From: Paratrimastix pyriformis
Taxonomy: Eukaryota > Preaxostyla > Paratrimastigidae
NCBI GenBank assembly: GCA_027972325.1
Contig: JAPMOS010000052.1
Span: forward strand, 110,001 to 142,500
DNA: 32,500 bases
Direction of reading: 5' to 3'
Positions within the stretch are counted from its first letter, which is position 1. The number at the start of each line of letters is the position of its first letter. Below, one piece after another: positions 1-17,642 of this stretch. A program made the translations under genes and the position numbers. The notes beneath the pieces were generated by a model, which saw only the letters and a program-made list of their open reading frames with translations, searched no databases and was not told the DNA's origin.

Positions 1-7408
<7,408 letters not shown>

Positions 7409-7988
7409 CGATCGAGACGCCCGGAAGTCTCAAGAGCCCTCGGGGTTCTTTCGGCCCGTTCTTGACGTCTTTCCGCAAGTTTTTGTAACGGGCTGCAGCC
7501 TCAAAATCGAACCTCGAATTCAAGTATTGACCTTTCTTCTTTGACAAGATAGTTCGCGGTGTGAAACACAGAAGGCCCCCTTCCCGTCCTCCCACCCTAT
7601 CCATCCGCCACTCATAACCAAGTCGAAGCCATCATTTCACCAGCGACCTCCTAGGATGGGGCACACCGATTGGAGGCAATGCGAGTGAGTAGCAGGACGG
7701 CTGCTGAAGTGAGAGATGAATGGGAGATCATGGAATGTGTCTGTGTCCGATCGCAATTTCCGTTTCTGCTGTTCTCGTATCCGTCCAAGTCCCACTGAAC
7801 AGTCTGATGACTTCAGAGGGAGGAGAGCCGCGCAATATCAATATCATAACGCGCGCAAGGATTCTTTTGTCCAAGATATGGAAAAAATGAAAAACTAAAA
7901 GCAGGTTGTTGCTGGGTGAAGCCCTCATTGGCCCCTGGCTCAAATCGAGTTGATTATAGAACAGTCAAACATTCCGGGGTTAGAAACC
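7409..7988. promoter_or_regulatory. Divergent intergenic region between the PEP synthase-like and PPKL genes
   Basis: About 580 bases separate two start codons that point away from each other (7408 minus, 7989 plus). No convincing open frame or repeat is seen. Both promoters must lie here or in the 5' ends of the genes. The stretch is less GC-rich than the coding exons around it. No TATA box or initiator could be assigned with confidence. Confidence 0.5.
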
Positions 7989-10900
7989 ATGTCCGAACAT
8001 CCTCTCAAGGTGACCTTGAATTGGAACTGCGTGCAACCGAACGGTGGTGCACCGCCTCGCAGTCGGTTCGTAGGATGAGAAATTGGGTGTTTTTATTTTC
8101 ATGCTCATTTTTTCCCCCGACTCGGCGTCCATATCTTTCAGAACCTCCCATTCGTCGGCCGTGGTGGGGAACACCATTGTCTATCTCTTTGGTGAGAGTG
8201 CTAAGGATGAGCACCGCACTTTTTTCAATAACATCGGTGCCTTCGAAACTGACACCCGCACTTGGTATACACCCTCTCTTGGCGATCAGGATCTTCCTGG
8301 ACAGGAGTCTTCTCTTCCCGGGCGTGGTGATCACACTTCCACCGTCTTTGGAAACGACATTGTTGTTTTTGGTGGCCGCAATCGCACGACCTTCTTCAAT
8401 GATGTTCTTATTGCCACATACCATCCGAGTCTGCGATCTCTTTCTTGTTTGAGTCATCCGTCCACATATATTCGCTTTTTTGTCTTCTTTCCATCTGCCG
8501 CCGCTTTCATCCGACCGCATTACATCCAGCCGAAATGTCCTTCGCCGTTCTGGAGGGGACCGGACAGATTCCGACTCCCCGGCGCGGTCATTGCGCCAAC
8601 AACGTGAACAACCAGAAGCTCTTTATTTTCGGTGGGCAGGCCTCGACGGGTGAAGTGTATGGCGATACCTATCTCTTCGATCTCGGTCCGTCTGACTTTC
8701 TGTTTTTTGGGACTCTTATGTATTTTTCTTTCTTTTCATTCTCCGCATTTCCACATAGGCGCTGAAAAATGGATCCGTTGCGCATGCAGCGACCCCCACC
8801 CGGGGGCATCCACCCCGCAGGCGCCCCCGCCCCGCGCCTTCCATGCCTCGCTGACGGACTCCTCGCAGTGCGTCATTCTGCAGGGCGGGCGTGGTCCCAC
8901 CTCGGTCTTCGACGACCTCTGGCTGTTCGATCCGCGTCCGTAGGAGCATCGCACCCCTGGGTGGAGTTCGCACGGGGCCTTAGTTGGGGGCATATGGCCA
9001 GCGCCCCGCGCATCCGATTATCGCCGGCACCTCGTGGGTTCCTCTCCCCTGGGGACCTGCGCACACACACGCAGGCACGAGTCATTATTTTTGTTGTTCT
9101 TGTTTGACACCTGACCCAAGTTCGCTCAACTGTGCCGCCACTGTGGGGGGGACCCTTCCTGTCCAATTGCTCAGTCCCTTTGCCCCACGCACACACGCAC
9201 ACCCACACAGGCTCCGAGAAGTGGATGTCCCTGGAGTCCCAGGGCCCGGCCCCGGGCCCCCGGCTGGGCCACTCGATCACCCTGTTCGGCGACCAGATGT
9301 CCAACATCCTGATGTGGGGCGGCTGCACGGAGGACTACGACGAGTACTGCAACGCCGGCTACTCCTTCGACGGGCGCAACCGCAGCTGGCGTGCGGTCGA
9401 CATGTCGGGCGACGTCCTCTGCCCACGCGCCTTCCACACCGCCAATCTGGTTGGCAACGACCTGTACGTGTTCGGCGGCTGGGCCGGACACCGCATCTGC
9501 ACGGGGCTCTGGCGCGCCGTGCCCAGCGCCTCGACGGCGCCCCTGGACGCGGCCGACGCCATCGGGGGCTCGGGCGGGTCGCGGATGGACCCCAGCACGG
9601 GCGACCCCACCTCACCCTCGTATAACGGTCCGGCACCCCCAACACATTCACCTCGTCCCATGCCCCCCCCCCCCCCCCCCCCCAATCACCCCAAATGTCC
9701 CTTTCATGCCCCATCCCTTCGCACACACACACACCCCGTGCCCGTCATCGCTCTCCACCCATCAGCTCGCCCCCCCCGCCTCATCACCTTCATCATCCCT
9801 GACATTGTTGTCCCTTTGTCTTCCCTCTTCTGATTCCCCTGTTCCCCCGCCCACGGCCTTGCTTAACCACAGCCCCGACCCCCACCACCCCGACGGGCGC
9901 CGGCACGGACATGCATGCTATGGCCCGGCGGGGGGCCCTCTCGGCCGGCAAGAGCCGCCTCCGGGAACACCACATCTCATACCAGGCCACGGTCCGTAGT
10001 TGTATGCTGGTGTGTGTCTGTGTCTCTGTGTGGAGACGCGGTGCTTTTTTGGCCCTTGTTCGCTGCTGCTTGCTTGTCTATGTTGGCCTGGTGGGCACTG
10101 TTTGACGATGGCGCTTCCCTCGTGGATTGTGCCTACACTTCTTGCGGTGTCCTTCCTCCCTCTTTTAAGTCATGGACGGGAGCACCGCATCTCTTACCAG
10201 GCCACGGTACGGAGGGTGATGATGATGATGGTTGGGTGATGGGTGATGATGATGATGATGATGGTTGGGTGGTGAGTGATGGTGATGATGATCGGGATGA
10301 TCGGGATGATCGGGATGATGTTGATGATGTTGATGTTGATGATGATCGGGATGATGTTGATGTTGATGATCGGGATGATGTTGATGATGATCGGGATGAG
10401 ATGATGTTGATGTTGATGATCGGGATGATTCCTTCTCCCGTTGACTCAACGCTCCCATCCCACACACCCCGGCACCCCACCAGCCCTACTTCTCGTTCCT
10501 TCTCCAGGAGACTCACGCTGCCATCACACATACACACACACACACCCCGGCACCCCACCAGCCCTACTTCTCACCGCGTGACTACGTGCCCATCGGCCGG
10601 GTGCGTGTACACAACCCGACCCACATCGAGAATGTCCTGCCCACGGCGACCCTCTTCCCGGACGCCTTCAAGAACGAGAGCCGCGTGCCCACGGCCGCCC
10701 CCGTGCTCGCCTCCACCACTGGCTCGCTCCTTCCGCCCGGCCCGACCGCACGTCCGTGGGGGGATGATGATCGGGTGATTGGATGTCGATTGGGTGATGA
10801 TGATGATGTTTGGATGATGATGCTTCGATGATGATGCGTCGATGATGATGATGATGACTGCCTTCCTTCTGCCCACCGCACGTCCGTATGTGTGGTGATC

Positions 10901-12151
10901 GGGTGAGGGATGATGAGAACTGATGACTGGGTGATGACGATGACGATGATGATGCCTGGATGATGATTTCTGAACCCCACCGCACGTCCGGTGACGGGTG
11001 AGAGATGGTGATGACGATGATGATAACGGCAATGATGCTGCTTTTTGGATGATGATGTTGACGATCCGGCGGCCCCACCGCACGTCCGTGGGGGATGATG
11101 ACGCTTGGATGATTTTTTGGGTGATGACGATGGCTGTGCGTGGGTGCGTGTGTCGGCGCCCCATGGACGCGCCCCCCGTGTTCTCCACCACCACACGCGA
11201 ACGCTGGACCCATATTCACCGACCGCCTCCTCCTGCTTCCACCCCTCGCCCATCCCCGCCACCCTCGCCCATCCCCGCCACCCCGCAGCCACGGACACCA
11301 TCTCGCCCGAGGACCCTCACCCACTTCCATCCTCCCGACACCCCTCCACCCCACACCCGCCACCCCGCAGCCACGGACACCATCTCGCCCGAGGACGGCC
11401 GCCTGTGCGAGTCGATGATCGCCATGCTGCTGTCCAACTGGAAGACCTACGACCCGCCCTACGAGGAGGTCAAGCGACTGCTGGTTCTGGCCCGGGATGC
11501 CATCATGGCCGACCCCAGTCTGGTCTCGGTCGACCCGCCCGTCAAGATCTTCGGCGATATCCACGGGCAGATGGGCGACCTGATGAAATTCTTCAACCGG
11601 TGCGGGAATCCCGTCACCGACGGCAACAATTACGTCTTCCTCGGTCCGTGTTGTGTTCTGTGTCGTGTGCTGTGTCGCCTGTGTGTCAACGTGTATCGGT
11701 GTTTGTCGTGTGTTGGTCTATGAAATTCTTCAACCCTTGCGGGAACCCCGTCACCAAAGGCAACAATTACGTCTTCCTCGGGCCGTCTGCGTGCTCTGTG
11801 TCGTGTGTGTGTTGGTCTGAAGTCCTTCAACCGGTGCGGAAACAAACCCGCATGGATCGGCTGTCTGTGATGATGCGGGGGGTTGTGGGTGGTGGGGTTC
11901 GTGCGCCCTCGATCACTCCCGTGCATGCACGCACACACACCACCTCACCTTTTTCATATGTCCACCACCCCAGGCGACTACGTGGACCGCGGCTACCACT
12001 CGGTGCAGGTCGTCTGCCTGCTCTTCTCGCTCAAGGTGCGCTACCGCCAGCGGTTCTGCCTGCTGCGGGGCAACCACGAGGTGGCCTCGATCAACCACCG
12101 GGATGGCTTCTACGTTGAATGTCCGTCGTCCTGCAACTTACTGTTTGTTGC

Positions 12152-12202
<51 letters not shown>

Positions 12203-15200
12203 CAAGTCAGGCGAGCTCGCTTCGTTACGCTTTCAATCTGGTGGCTATCTCCCCGGGGAAGGGTTGACCTGGAGTCGACCGCGACCACCCTGCGGTGATA
12301 TGGCAGGGTGGTCCGAACGACTGGTGAGGTCGCCGTGCTTCCCCGACCCGTTTGAAATTTCGACCTTGGTGGCTATCCCCCCGGGGAAGGGCTGATCGGC
12401 GGCCGGTCCCGACCACGGTTCGCTGGATTTATGGGTCCCTCCAGCGAACGGTCAGGTCGCCATCCTTCCCCGACCCGTTTGAGCCTGTTTGAAATTTTGA
12501 CCTTGGTGGCTATCCCCCCGGGGAAGGGTTGACCTGGAGTCGATCGCGACCACCCTGCGATGATAGGGCAAGGTGGCCCGAACGACTGGTGAGGTCGCCA
12601 TCCTTCCCCGACCCGTTTGAGCCTGTTTGAATTTTCGACCTTGGTGGCTATCCCCCCGGGGAAGGGTTGACCTGGGGGCCACCACGACCCCCGCTTCTAA
12701 ACATATGTTGGGGTCCCCCGACCGACTGGTGAGGTCGCCATCCTTCTCCGACCATTTTGAAATTTGACATGATCCCATAATATTTTTGGATCGTGTCCCA
12801 AAATTTTTTGGAGGTGCCTCCCAAGTAGGGTATATCAGGGGCACCCCCCCTGGGGGACTTGTGAAGATGGGGTCGGAGGGGCCGAAGGGCCGAAAAGCCG
12901 AAATGCCGCAAGACACAGTAGGCTTAGTAGACCTGGTAGGCTCTCATGCGCCTGTGGCGCCCAGGCTGCGTCCGGCCCCACCTTCAGGTGCGATCGTTGT
13001 CCGGACAACACTGTTGCGAAAATGTTGCGAAATCGTTGCGAAATCGGTGCGACACATGGTAGCGCTCTCTGGCCCCCTGCCCTTGATGCCTAGCTTAGCC
13101 CACCACCGCCCGAACCCGCTTGGAGACCCGAAGCACAATGGCCCGCCCGGTCAAGGTTGGCGATCCCCCTCTGATGAATGCCCCTACCACCCCGGCCTTG
13201 CGACGGGTTCTCTCGGGTGCTGGTCCACGGTGACCGAGCCGCACGGACAGCTGGCCGGACCCCACTCCAACAACACGGTGCGCTCTCCAGGATACCACTG
13301 TGGCCTGTGGACGTCCCCGCAGTGCTGCGGTAAGCCGGTCCCGAACACATAGGGTGTGATGACGGCTGCACTCTCCCCCTGGCAAATGGCGTGTTGCCCC
13401 AAAGTTGGCAAAAGTCCGACGGCATGAGGACTAAAAATACCAACTGCCTTTGGGTCGGGTCGGTGCCGGGGGGAGAGCCCTGGGATTTTACAGATTTTTG
13501 GAAGGCCACCCTCAGTTCCTTCCCCCGAAAAGTCGTCCCTGTTTTTCGGTATTTATATATGTAGAATGATCTGGGATGGCTTCTACAGTCGAGTGTCCGT
13601 CGTCCTGCACTTCCTGTTTGTTGCTGCTGCTTGCTGCTTGCTGCTTGCTGCTTGCTGCTTGCTGCTTGCTGCTTGCTGCTTGCTGCTTGCTGCTTGCTGC
13701 TTGCTGCTTGCTGCTTGCTGCTTGCTGCTGCGTCGAATGTCCGCCCGCCTGCCTGATGTGTCCCCTTCGGCCTGCGGTTTCCTCTGGGGATGTATGGATG
13801 GACCCATTCCGCGGTTTCCCATGCGTGACGCGCATTCTTTCGGTCGCATATGCGGAGATCGAAATGAAATCCTCAATCGGCGCAAGCACCCGATTCTCAC
13901 CACTCCCTCTCTGCTTCCCATCACTATCACCATTCATCCATCACCACCATCATTATCATCACCACCACCATCACCACCACCACCATCACCACCATCACCA
14001 TTCATCCTTCATCATCATCATCATCATCATCCAATCATCATCATCATCATCCAATCATCATCATCCAATCATCATCATCATCACCACCACACCCGGACGC
14101 AGGCCTGAACCGTTACGGCGAGCAGCGGGGTATGGAACTGTGGCAGATGTTCAACGAGGTCTTCAACCACCTGCCCCCGGCGGCCCTGGTGGCCCGCACG
14201 GTCTTCTGCATCCACGGCGGCCTCCCCGAGGGCCTGAACACCTTGAACGACGTCTACAAGATCGCCCGGCCGACCATCGTCGACGACCAGGGTCCGTGTC
14301 CTGTGTCTGTGTCTGTGTTGGACCGAAAGGTCTGCCGTTGACTGGCCCTTGTTCGCTGCTGCTGCCTGCTTGCGTATGTTGGCCTGGTGGACACTGCTTG
14401 ACTATGGCGCTTCCCTCGTGGATTGTGCCTACACTTCTTGCGGTGTCCTTCCTCCCTCTTTTCTGTGTCTGTGCCTGTGCCTGTGCCTGTGTCTGTGTCT
14501 GTGTGTGTGTCTGTGTTGAAATCCGTTGACTGGCCCTTGTTCTGCTGCTGCCTGCTTGCGTCTGTTGGCCTGGTGGACACTGCTCAACTCTGGCGCTTCC
14601 CTCGTGGACTGTGCCGACACTTCTTGCGGTGTCCCTTCCTCTCACTTTTAAATTATGCGTGTGCGTGGGGACATGCGTGTGTGGAGCAGTCGGACAGGAA
14701 GGGTCTCAAATGACGCACAGCGCTGAGCGAACTTGGGGGGCCGGTGGCGAACAAGAATCACAATTTTCTGACTTCGTTCAAAAGTAAAAGCACAGACACG
14801 CACAGGGAGGCATGCAAGACAACTGAGTGTGGCGGTCCCCGGGAACCGCGATTCCATTGATCCAAATTGATGGATTACCACCTGATCCATTTCATGAGGA
14901 TTAATCAATATTATTATGAATTTAATTTTACTTTTTGGCGACCAGTGCGCTCATCGCCACTCCCACCACCACCACCCACCACCCCACCCCACACCGACCC
15001 ACAGCCCCCCAGGACCGGCTCTTCCACGACCTGCTCTGGTCCGACCCGTCCAGCTGCGAGGACGACGTGCAGCGGTACTCGCCCAACGACCGCGGGGCAG
15101 GCGTGCTCTTCAACCGGGCCGTCGTGGAGGACTTCTGTCGGGCCAACGGGGTCAAGTTGATCGTCCGTGGCCACGAGAACTGCTCCGACGGGTTCTACTA

Positions 15201-16163
15201 CTTCGCCCATCGCAAGCTGGTCACCGTCTTCTCGGCCACCAACTACTGCGGCGAGATGAACAACAACGGGGCCATGCTGGTGCTCGATGAGCACATCTCG
15301 GCCTATCTCGAGGTCCGTGTGTGTCTGTATGTGTGTGTGTTGTAATGTGGCTTGTGGCTGGATGAGCACCTCTCGGCATTCTCGAGGTCTGGCTGCCTGT
15401 ATGTGTGCCTGTGCTCTCGGCCGACCACCTCGAGGTTCGAGGTCCGCGTGCGTGTGCATGTGTGGTGGTTCGGTGTTTTGGGCCGGTGTGCCTGCATGGC
15501 GAGCGCACTGCCCTCCTCACCCCCCGCCGCCTGCCTCCCTCATCCGCCCACCCACCCGCGCCCGCCCGCCCGCAGATTATCCGCCCCGGCGATGAGGCCA
15601 TCTCGCCCGAGGAGGCCCGGATTGCCCTGGCCCCGCCCGACCTGGCGGCCACCCCCGCGCCCCGACGCCCCTCCGCCGGACGGGCCAGCGGGCCCTCCCC
15701 CGGGCCACCGCCTCCGCCACAGGTTCCGCCACTTCGGGGGCCCGCGGCGCCGTGGCCTCCCCCCTTCCGGTCCGTTTGGGCATTTTGTTTTGTTTTTTTG
15801 GGGGGGTGCCGATGTCCAGGCCTCGGGGGCTGGTCGGTATGTCGTGTCGTGTCACATCCAGCAGTGCGGGGGACAGTGCAGTGCGAGGGACAGTGCAGTG
15901 CGAGGGACAGTGCAGTGCGGGGGAACAGTGCAGTGCGGGGGACCGAGCGGGGGGATATGAAATGACCCACCGGTGCGCCTCCTCCCCCCCCCCCCCCCCC
16001 CCCCCCCCCCCGACTGCGGACCTGTCCTGGCGATCGGATCCTGGGGGTGCTGCCTCGCTCACCGTCCCTTTCTCCTCTCCTCTCCTCCTCTCTTTGCGGG
16101 ATGTCCGTCTCGCAGCCGCCCACGGGCTTCAGCTTTGCCGCAGCCGGCGCCAAGAAGAAGTAA
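7989..16163 (+). CDS. PPKL: kelch-repeat protein phosphatase (PP1-like catalytic domain), complete
   Basis: Serine/threonine phosphatase of the PPKL family (plant BSU1/BSL type). Exons: 7989-8065, 8142-8428, 8530-8685, 8759-8935, 9211-9627, 9873-9991, 10562-10751, 11371-11643, 11974-12120, 14103-14291, 15005-15312, 15576-15722 and 16116-16163 (stop TAA), giving about 844 residues; junction phases agree throughout. Residues about 1-370 hold kelch blades ([49 protein letters not shown]). Residues about 485-780 hold the metal-binding phosphatase signature: GDIHGQ (about 536), GDYVDRG split over an exon junction (about 565), RGNHE, HGG, then RGHE and SATNYCG. RGHE replaces the RAHQ of classical PP1; an acidic residue here is known in PPKLs. 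The last junction is uncertain: the GTCCGT donor at 15770 gives a basic tail ending near 16195, while the CAG|GTTCCG donor at 15723 gives the GFSF...KKK tail chosen here. Confidence 0.9.
9075..9185 (-). repeat. Dispersed intronic repeat R2, copy 2 (inverted)
   Basis: The reverse complement contains GGGACTGAGCAATTGGACAG and TTGAGCGAACTTGGG, followed by AACAAGAACAAC and AATAATGACTCG. It matches copy 1 along about 110 bp. It lies in PPKL intron 4, antisense to that gene. Confidence 0.7.
9960..10205 (+). repeat. Duplicated exon 6 donor segment (PPKL)
   Basis: The true junction CATCTCATACCAGGCCACG|GTCCG at 9991 recurs near 10186-10207 as CATCTCTTACCAGGCCACG|GTACG, including the preceding GGGA(G/A)CACC. 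The second copy is a potential decoy or alternative donor. Confidence 0.85.
10051..10168 (+). repeat. Dispersed intronic repeat R1, copy a
   Basis: Starts GGCCCTTGTTCGCTGCTGC and includes GTTGGCCTGGTGG, GGCGCTTCCCTCGTGGA and CTTCTTGCGGTGTCC. Two more copies lie in PPKL intron 10. It sits just downstream of a GTCCGT donor and a TG-rich leader. Confidence 0.85.
10216..10430. repeat. (GAT)n with GATCGGGAT and GTTGAT units
   Basis: Compound triplet repeat in PPKL intron 6 (9992-10561). Confidence 0.9.
10462..10575 (+). repeat. Duplicated exon 7 acceptor segment (PPKL)
   Basis: CGGCACCCCACCAG|CCCTACTTCTC occurs at about 10470 and 10548. Only the second copy runs into the open exon 10562-10751. 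Confidence 0.9.
10740..11130 (+). repeat. Four tandem copies of the exon 7 donor unit (PPKL)
   Basis: The unit of about 105 bp begins with the exon end and donor, (C)CGCACGTCCGT, followed by a GATGATGA-rich tail. Copies start near 10744, 10875, 10978 and 11076. The exon ends at the first copy (10751). Confidence 0.85.
11275..11398 (+). repeat. Duplicated exon 8 acceptor unit (PPKL)
   Basis: CACCCCGCAG|CCACGGACACC and the next exonic bases, ATCTCGCCCGAGGAC, occur at about 11280 and 11361. The second copy joins the phosphatase frame; the copies are 82 bp apart. Confidence 0.9.
11578..11860 (+). repeat. Exon 8 3' end duplicated into the intron (PPKL)
   Basis: The last about 65 exonic bases (TGAAATTCTTCAACCGGTGC to GTCTTCCTCG) recur at 11721-11785 with GGGCCGT in place of the donor GGTCCGT. 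A third, shorter fragment (TTCAACCGGTGCGGAAAC) follows at about 11826. Confidence 0.9.
12142..12202. repeat. (GAT)n microsatellite
   Basis: About 20 GAT triplets shortly after the exon 9 donor of PPKL. Confidence 0.95.
12239..12770. repeat. Four-copy minisatellite, unit about 130-140 bp
   Basis: Copies begin near 12239, 12368, 12507 and 12645 with GGTGGCTATC and CCCGGGGAAGGG, and share GGTGAGGTCGCC and TTCCCCGACCCGTTTGA. It lies in PPKL intron 9. The following 12770-13560 holds no recognised feature. Confidence 0.85.
13570..13740 (+). repeat. Exon 9 junction copy plus (TGCTTGC)n heptamer array
   Basis: GGGATGGCTTCTAC...GTGTCCGTCGTCCTGC (from 13574) copies the exon 9 end and donor at 12110-12136, 1.4 kb upstream. 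About 15 heptamers follow, ending in another junction fragment, CGTCGAATGTCCG. Confidence 0.9.
13935..14092. repeat. (CAT/CAC)n microsatellite
   Basis: Triplet repeat directly upstream of the exon 10 acceptor at 14102 of PPKL. Confidence 0.9.
14343..14650 (+). repeat. Dispersed intronic repeat R1, copies b and c in tandem
   Basis: Copy b is 14343-14462 and copy c is 14531-14650, each preceded by a TGTCTG-rich leader; the leader and R1 together form a unit of about 190 bp. Both match copy a at 10051-10168. A shorter match (GATGGCGCTTCTCTCGTGG) lies at 23286 in a TTC7-like intron. Confidence 0.85.
14680..14790 (+). repeat. Dispersed intronic repeat R2, copy 3
   Basis: Carries CGGACAGGAAGGGTCTCAAA and GAGCGAACTTGGGGGGCCGG, nearly identical to copy 1, in PPKL intron 10 in the sense orientation. 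Confidence 0.7.
15290..15470 (+). repeat. Triplicated exon 11 donor segment (PPKL)
   Basis: GATGAGCAC(A/C)TCTCGGC...CTCGAGGTC followed by a TG-rich run occurs at 15288, 15361 and, more diverged, near 15417. The reading frame uses the first. Confidence 0.85.
15858..15945. repeat. 16-17-bp tandem repeat (GGGGGACAGTGCAGTGC)
   Basis: About five copies in the last PPKL intron, followed by a poly-C run at about 15986-16011. Confidence 0.9.
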
Positions 16164-17206
16164 ACACCGCGCGGCCCGCCGCCTTGCGCGCCGCTGACCC
16201 CATTCGCGACACGTCCCAGCCAGCCAACACAGTCGCAGAAGGCATGCGTCAACCCCCCACTGCCTGCCACCCCCCCCACGCCCCCAAGAGGCGCGTGGCT
16301 CTCGATGTTGCGCCGCGCCGCGCCCGTCTCCTGATCCCTGCTGGCCTACCCCAACCTGAACCTGATCCCCTTTGCAAGGCCGCATCCCCCGCCGGGGCGG
16401 CCCCGGGAAGAATCCAGGTGGAAAGGGAGGATGGTCGCGTGTGTTCCGACTGTGTTGCTATATTTTTCCACTTCTCTCTGCTCTCTCTCTCCCTCTCTCC
16501 CTCTCTCCCTCTCCATTCCCAGCCCCCTCGACAGCACCTTGGCTTCCTTTGCGCTCCGTCTGTGTGTGTGCCGTGTGCCTGTCTGTGTCTGTGTCTGTGT
16601 CTGTGTGTCTTCCCTGTTCTCCCCCGTTCCGCAACAACACACATCCGCCTCCTCATAATCCCTCCCCCCCGACTGTACAACTCTTCCTTCATTCATCGTC
16701 GGGGGCCCCACCCTTCCCATTCCCATTCCCATTTTTTCCTCCCTTTTTTCGGTCCCCGGCCGCGTCCACCTGTGTGCGACGTGCCCCCGGCCTGCCCCGT
16801 TTTCTTCGTCTTTTTGTGGATCCGCCCGCCCGCCCGTTCTCGAGGAGATTGCTTGTCATTGCATGAGGATGCTCCCTCCCCCTCTCCCCCTCCCACTTTC
16901 AGGGGTGCTGGTTTGGATCTGTCACATACGGTGTTATTATTAAGGATCGTCTCCGCCCGGGTCGCACAAACCAAAGCAGTGAGGGCTGTGGCTCCACTGC
17001 ACCAAGACGAGTTCGTGGGAGGGGGTCGCTTCTTCGGGGGCGGCGAGGCTGGCGGTGGACGTCGGATGGAGTCTCGCCGCGCCCAGGGAGACAATGCGAG
17101 GCAATGCGAGGAAGGATCGGCTCTGGACGTCCCGAAAGGACGCAGGACACGAAACGTGCCCAGATTCGTGCCGCCTTCTGAAGGTGCAAAGCGCCCCTTC
17201 GCCTGG
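16164..17206. other. Convergent intergenic region
   Basis: This lies between the 3' ends of the PPKL gene (plus) and the ZIP gene (minus). It holds CT-rich and TGTC-rich simple sequence (about 16465-16615) and C-rich runs. Open frames here are low-complexity and overlap on both strands, with no recognisable domain. Both 3' UTRs and polyadenylation sites are expected here. Confidence 0.5.
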
Positions 17207-17611
17207 TCAGCCCTTCTTCTTGGCTTCGATCAAGTGCTCGAGGAGCCTGAAGCACAGCGCCACCACGAACCCGACCACGCTCGACAGCCCGACCGCATTC
17301 CCCGAGGACTTCTCGAGGGCCTCGGGGAGCATGGCCTGGATGATCGTGGCCAGCATGGCCCCGGCCGCCGTCCCGGCCATGGCGTGCGAGGCAACGTCCC
17401 AGCCCAGGGGCACGTCCTTCGCGGAGGCGGCGCCGGGCTCGGGGAAGAGAAGGGCGGAGGTACCCGAGAGCAGGCCCACCATCAGGGCCACCACCGTCCA
17501 GAGAAGATAAATCTAACCCAGGGCCCACAGGCGGGGCGGTGGGAGAAGGAGGAAGATCAGTCTGGGCCCACAGGATGAAAGGGAAGGCACCCGCTGCACA
17601 GCCAGGGACCC

Positions 17612-17642
<31 letters not shown>

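Noticed and set aside
12786-13352. 188-residue plus-strand frame in PPKL intron 9
   Set aside because: No recognised domain, overlapping open frames on the other strand, and it lies inside an intron whose flanking exons join in frame.
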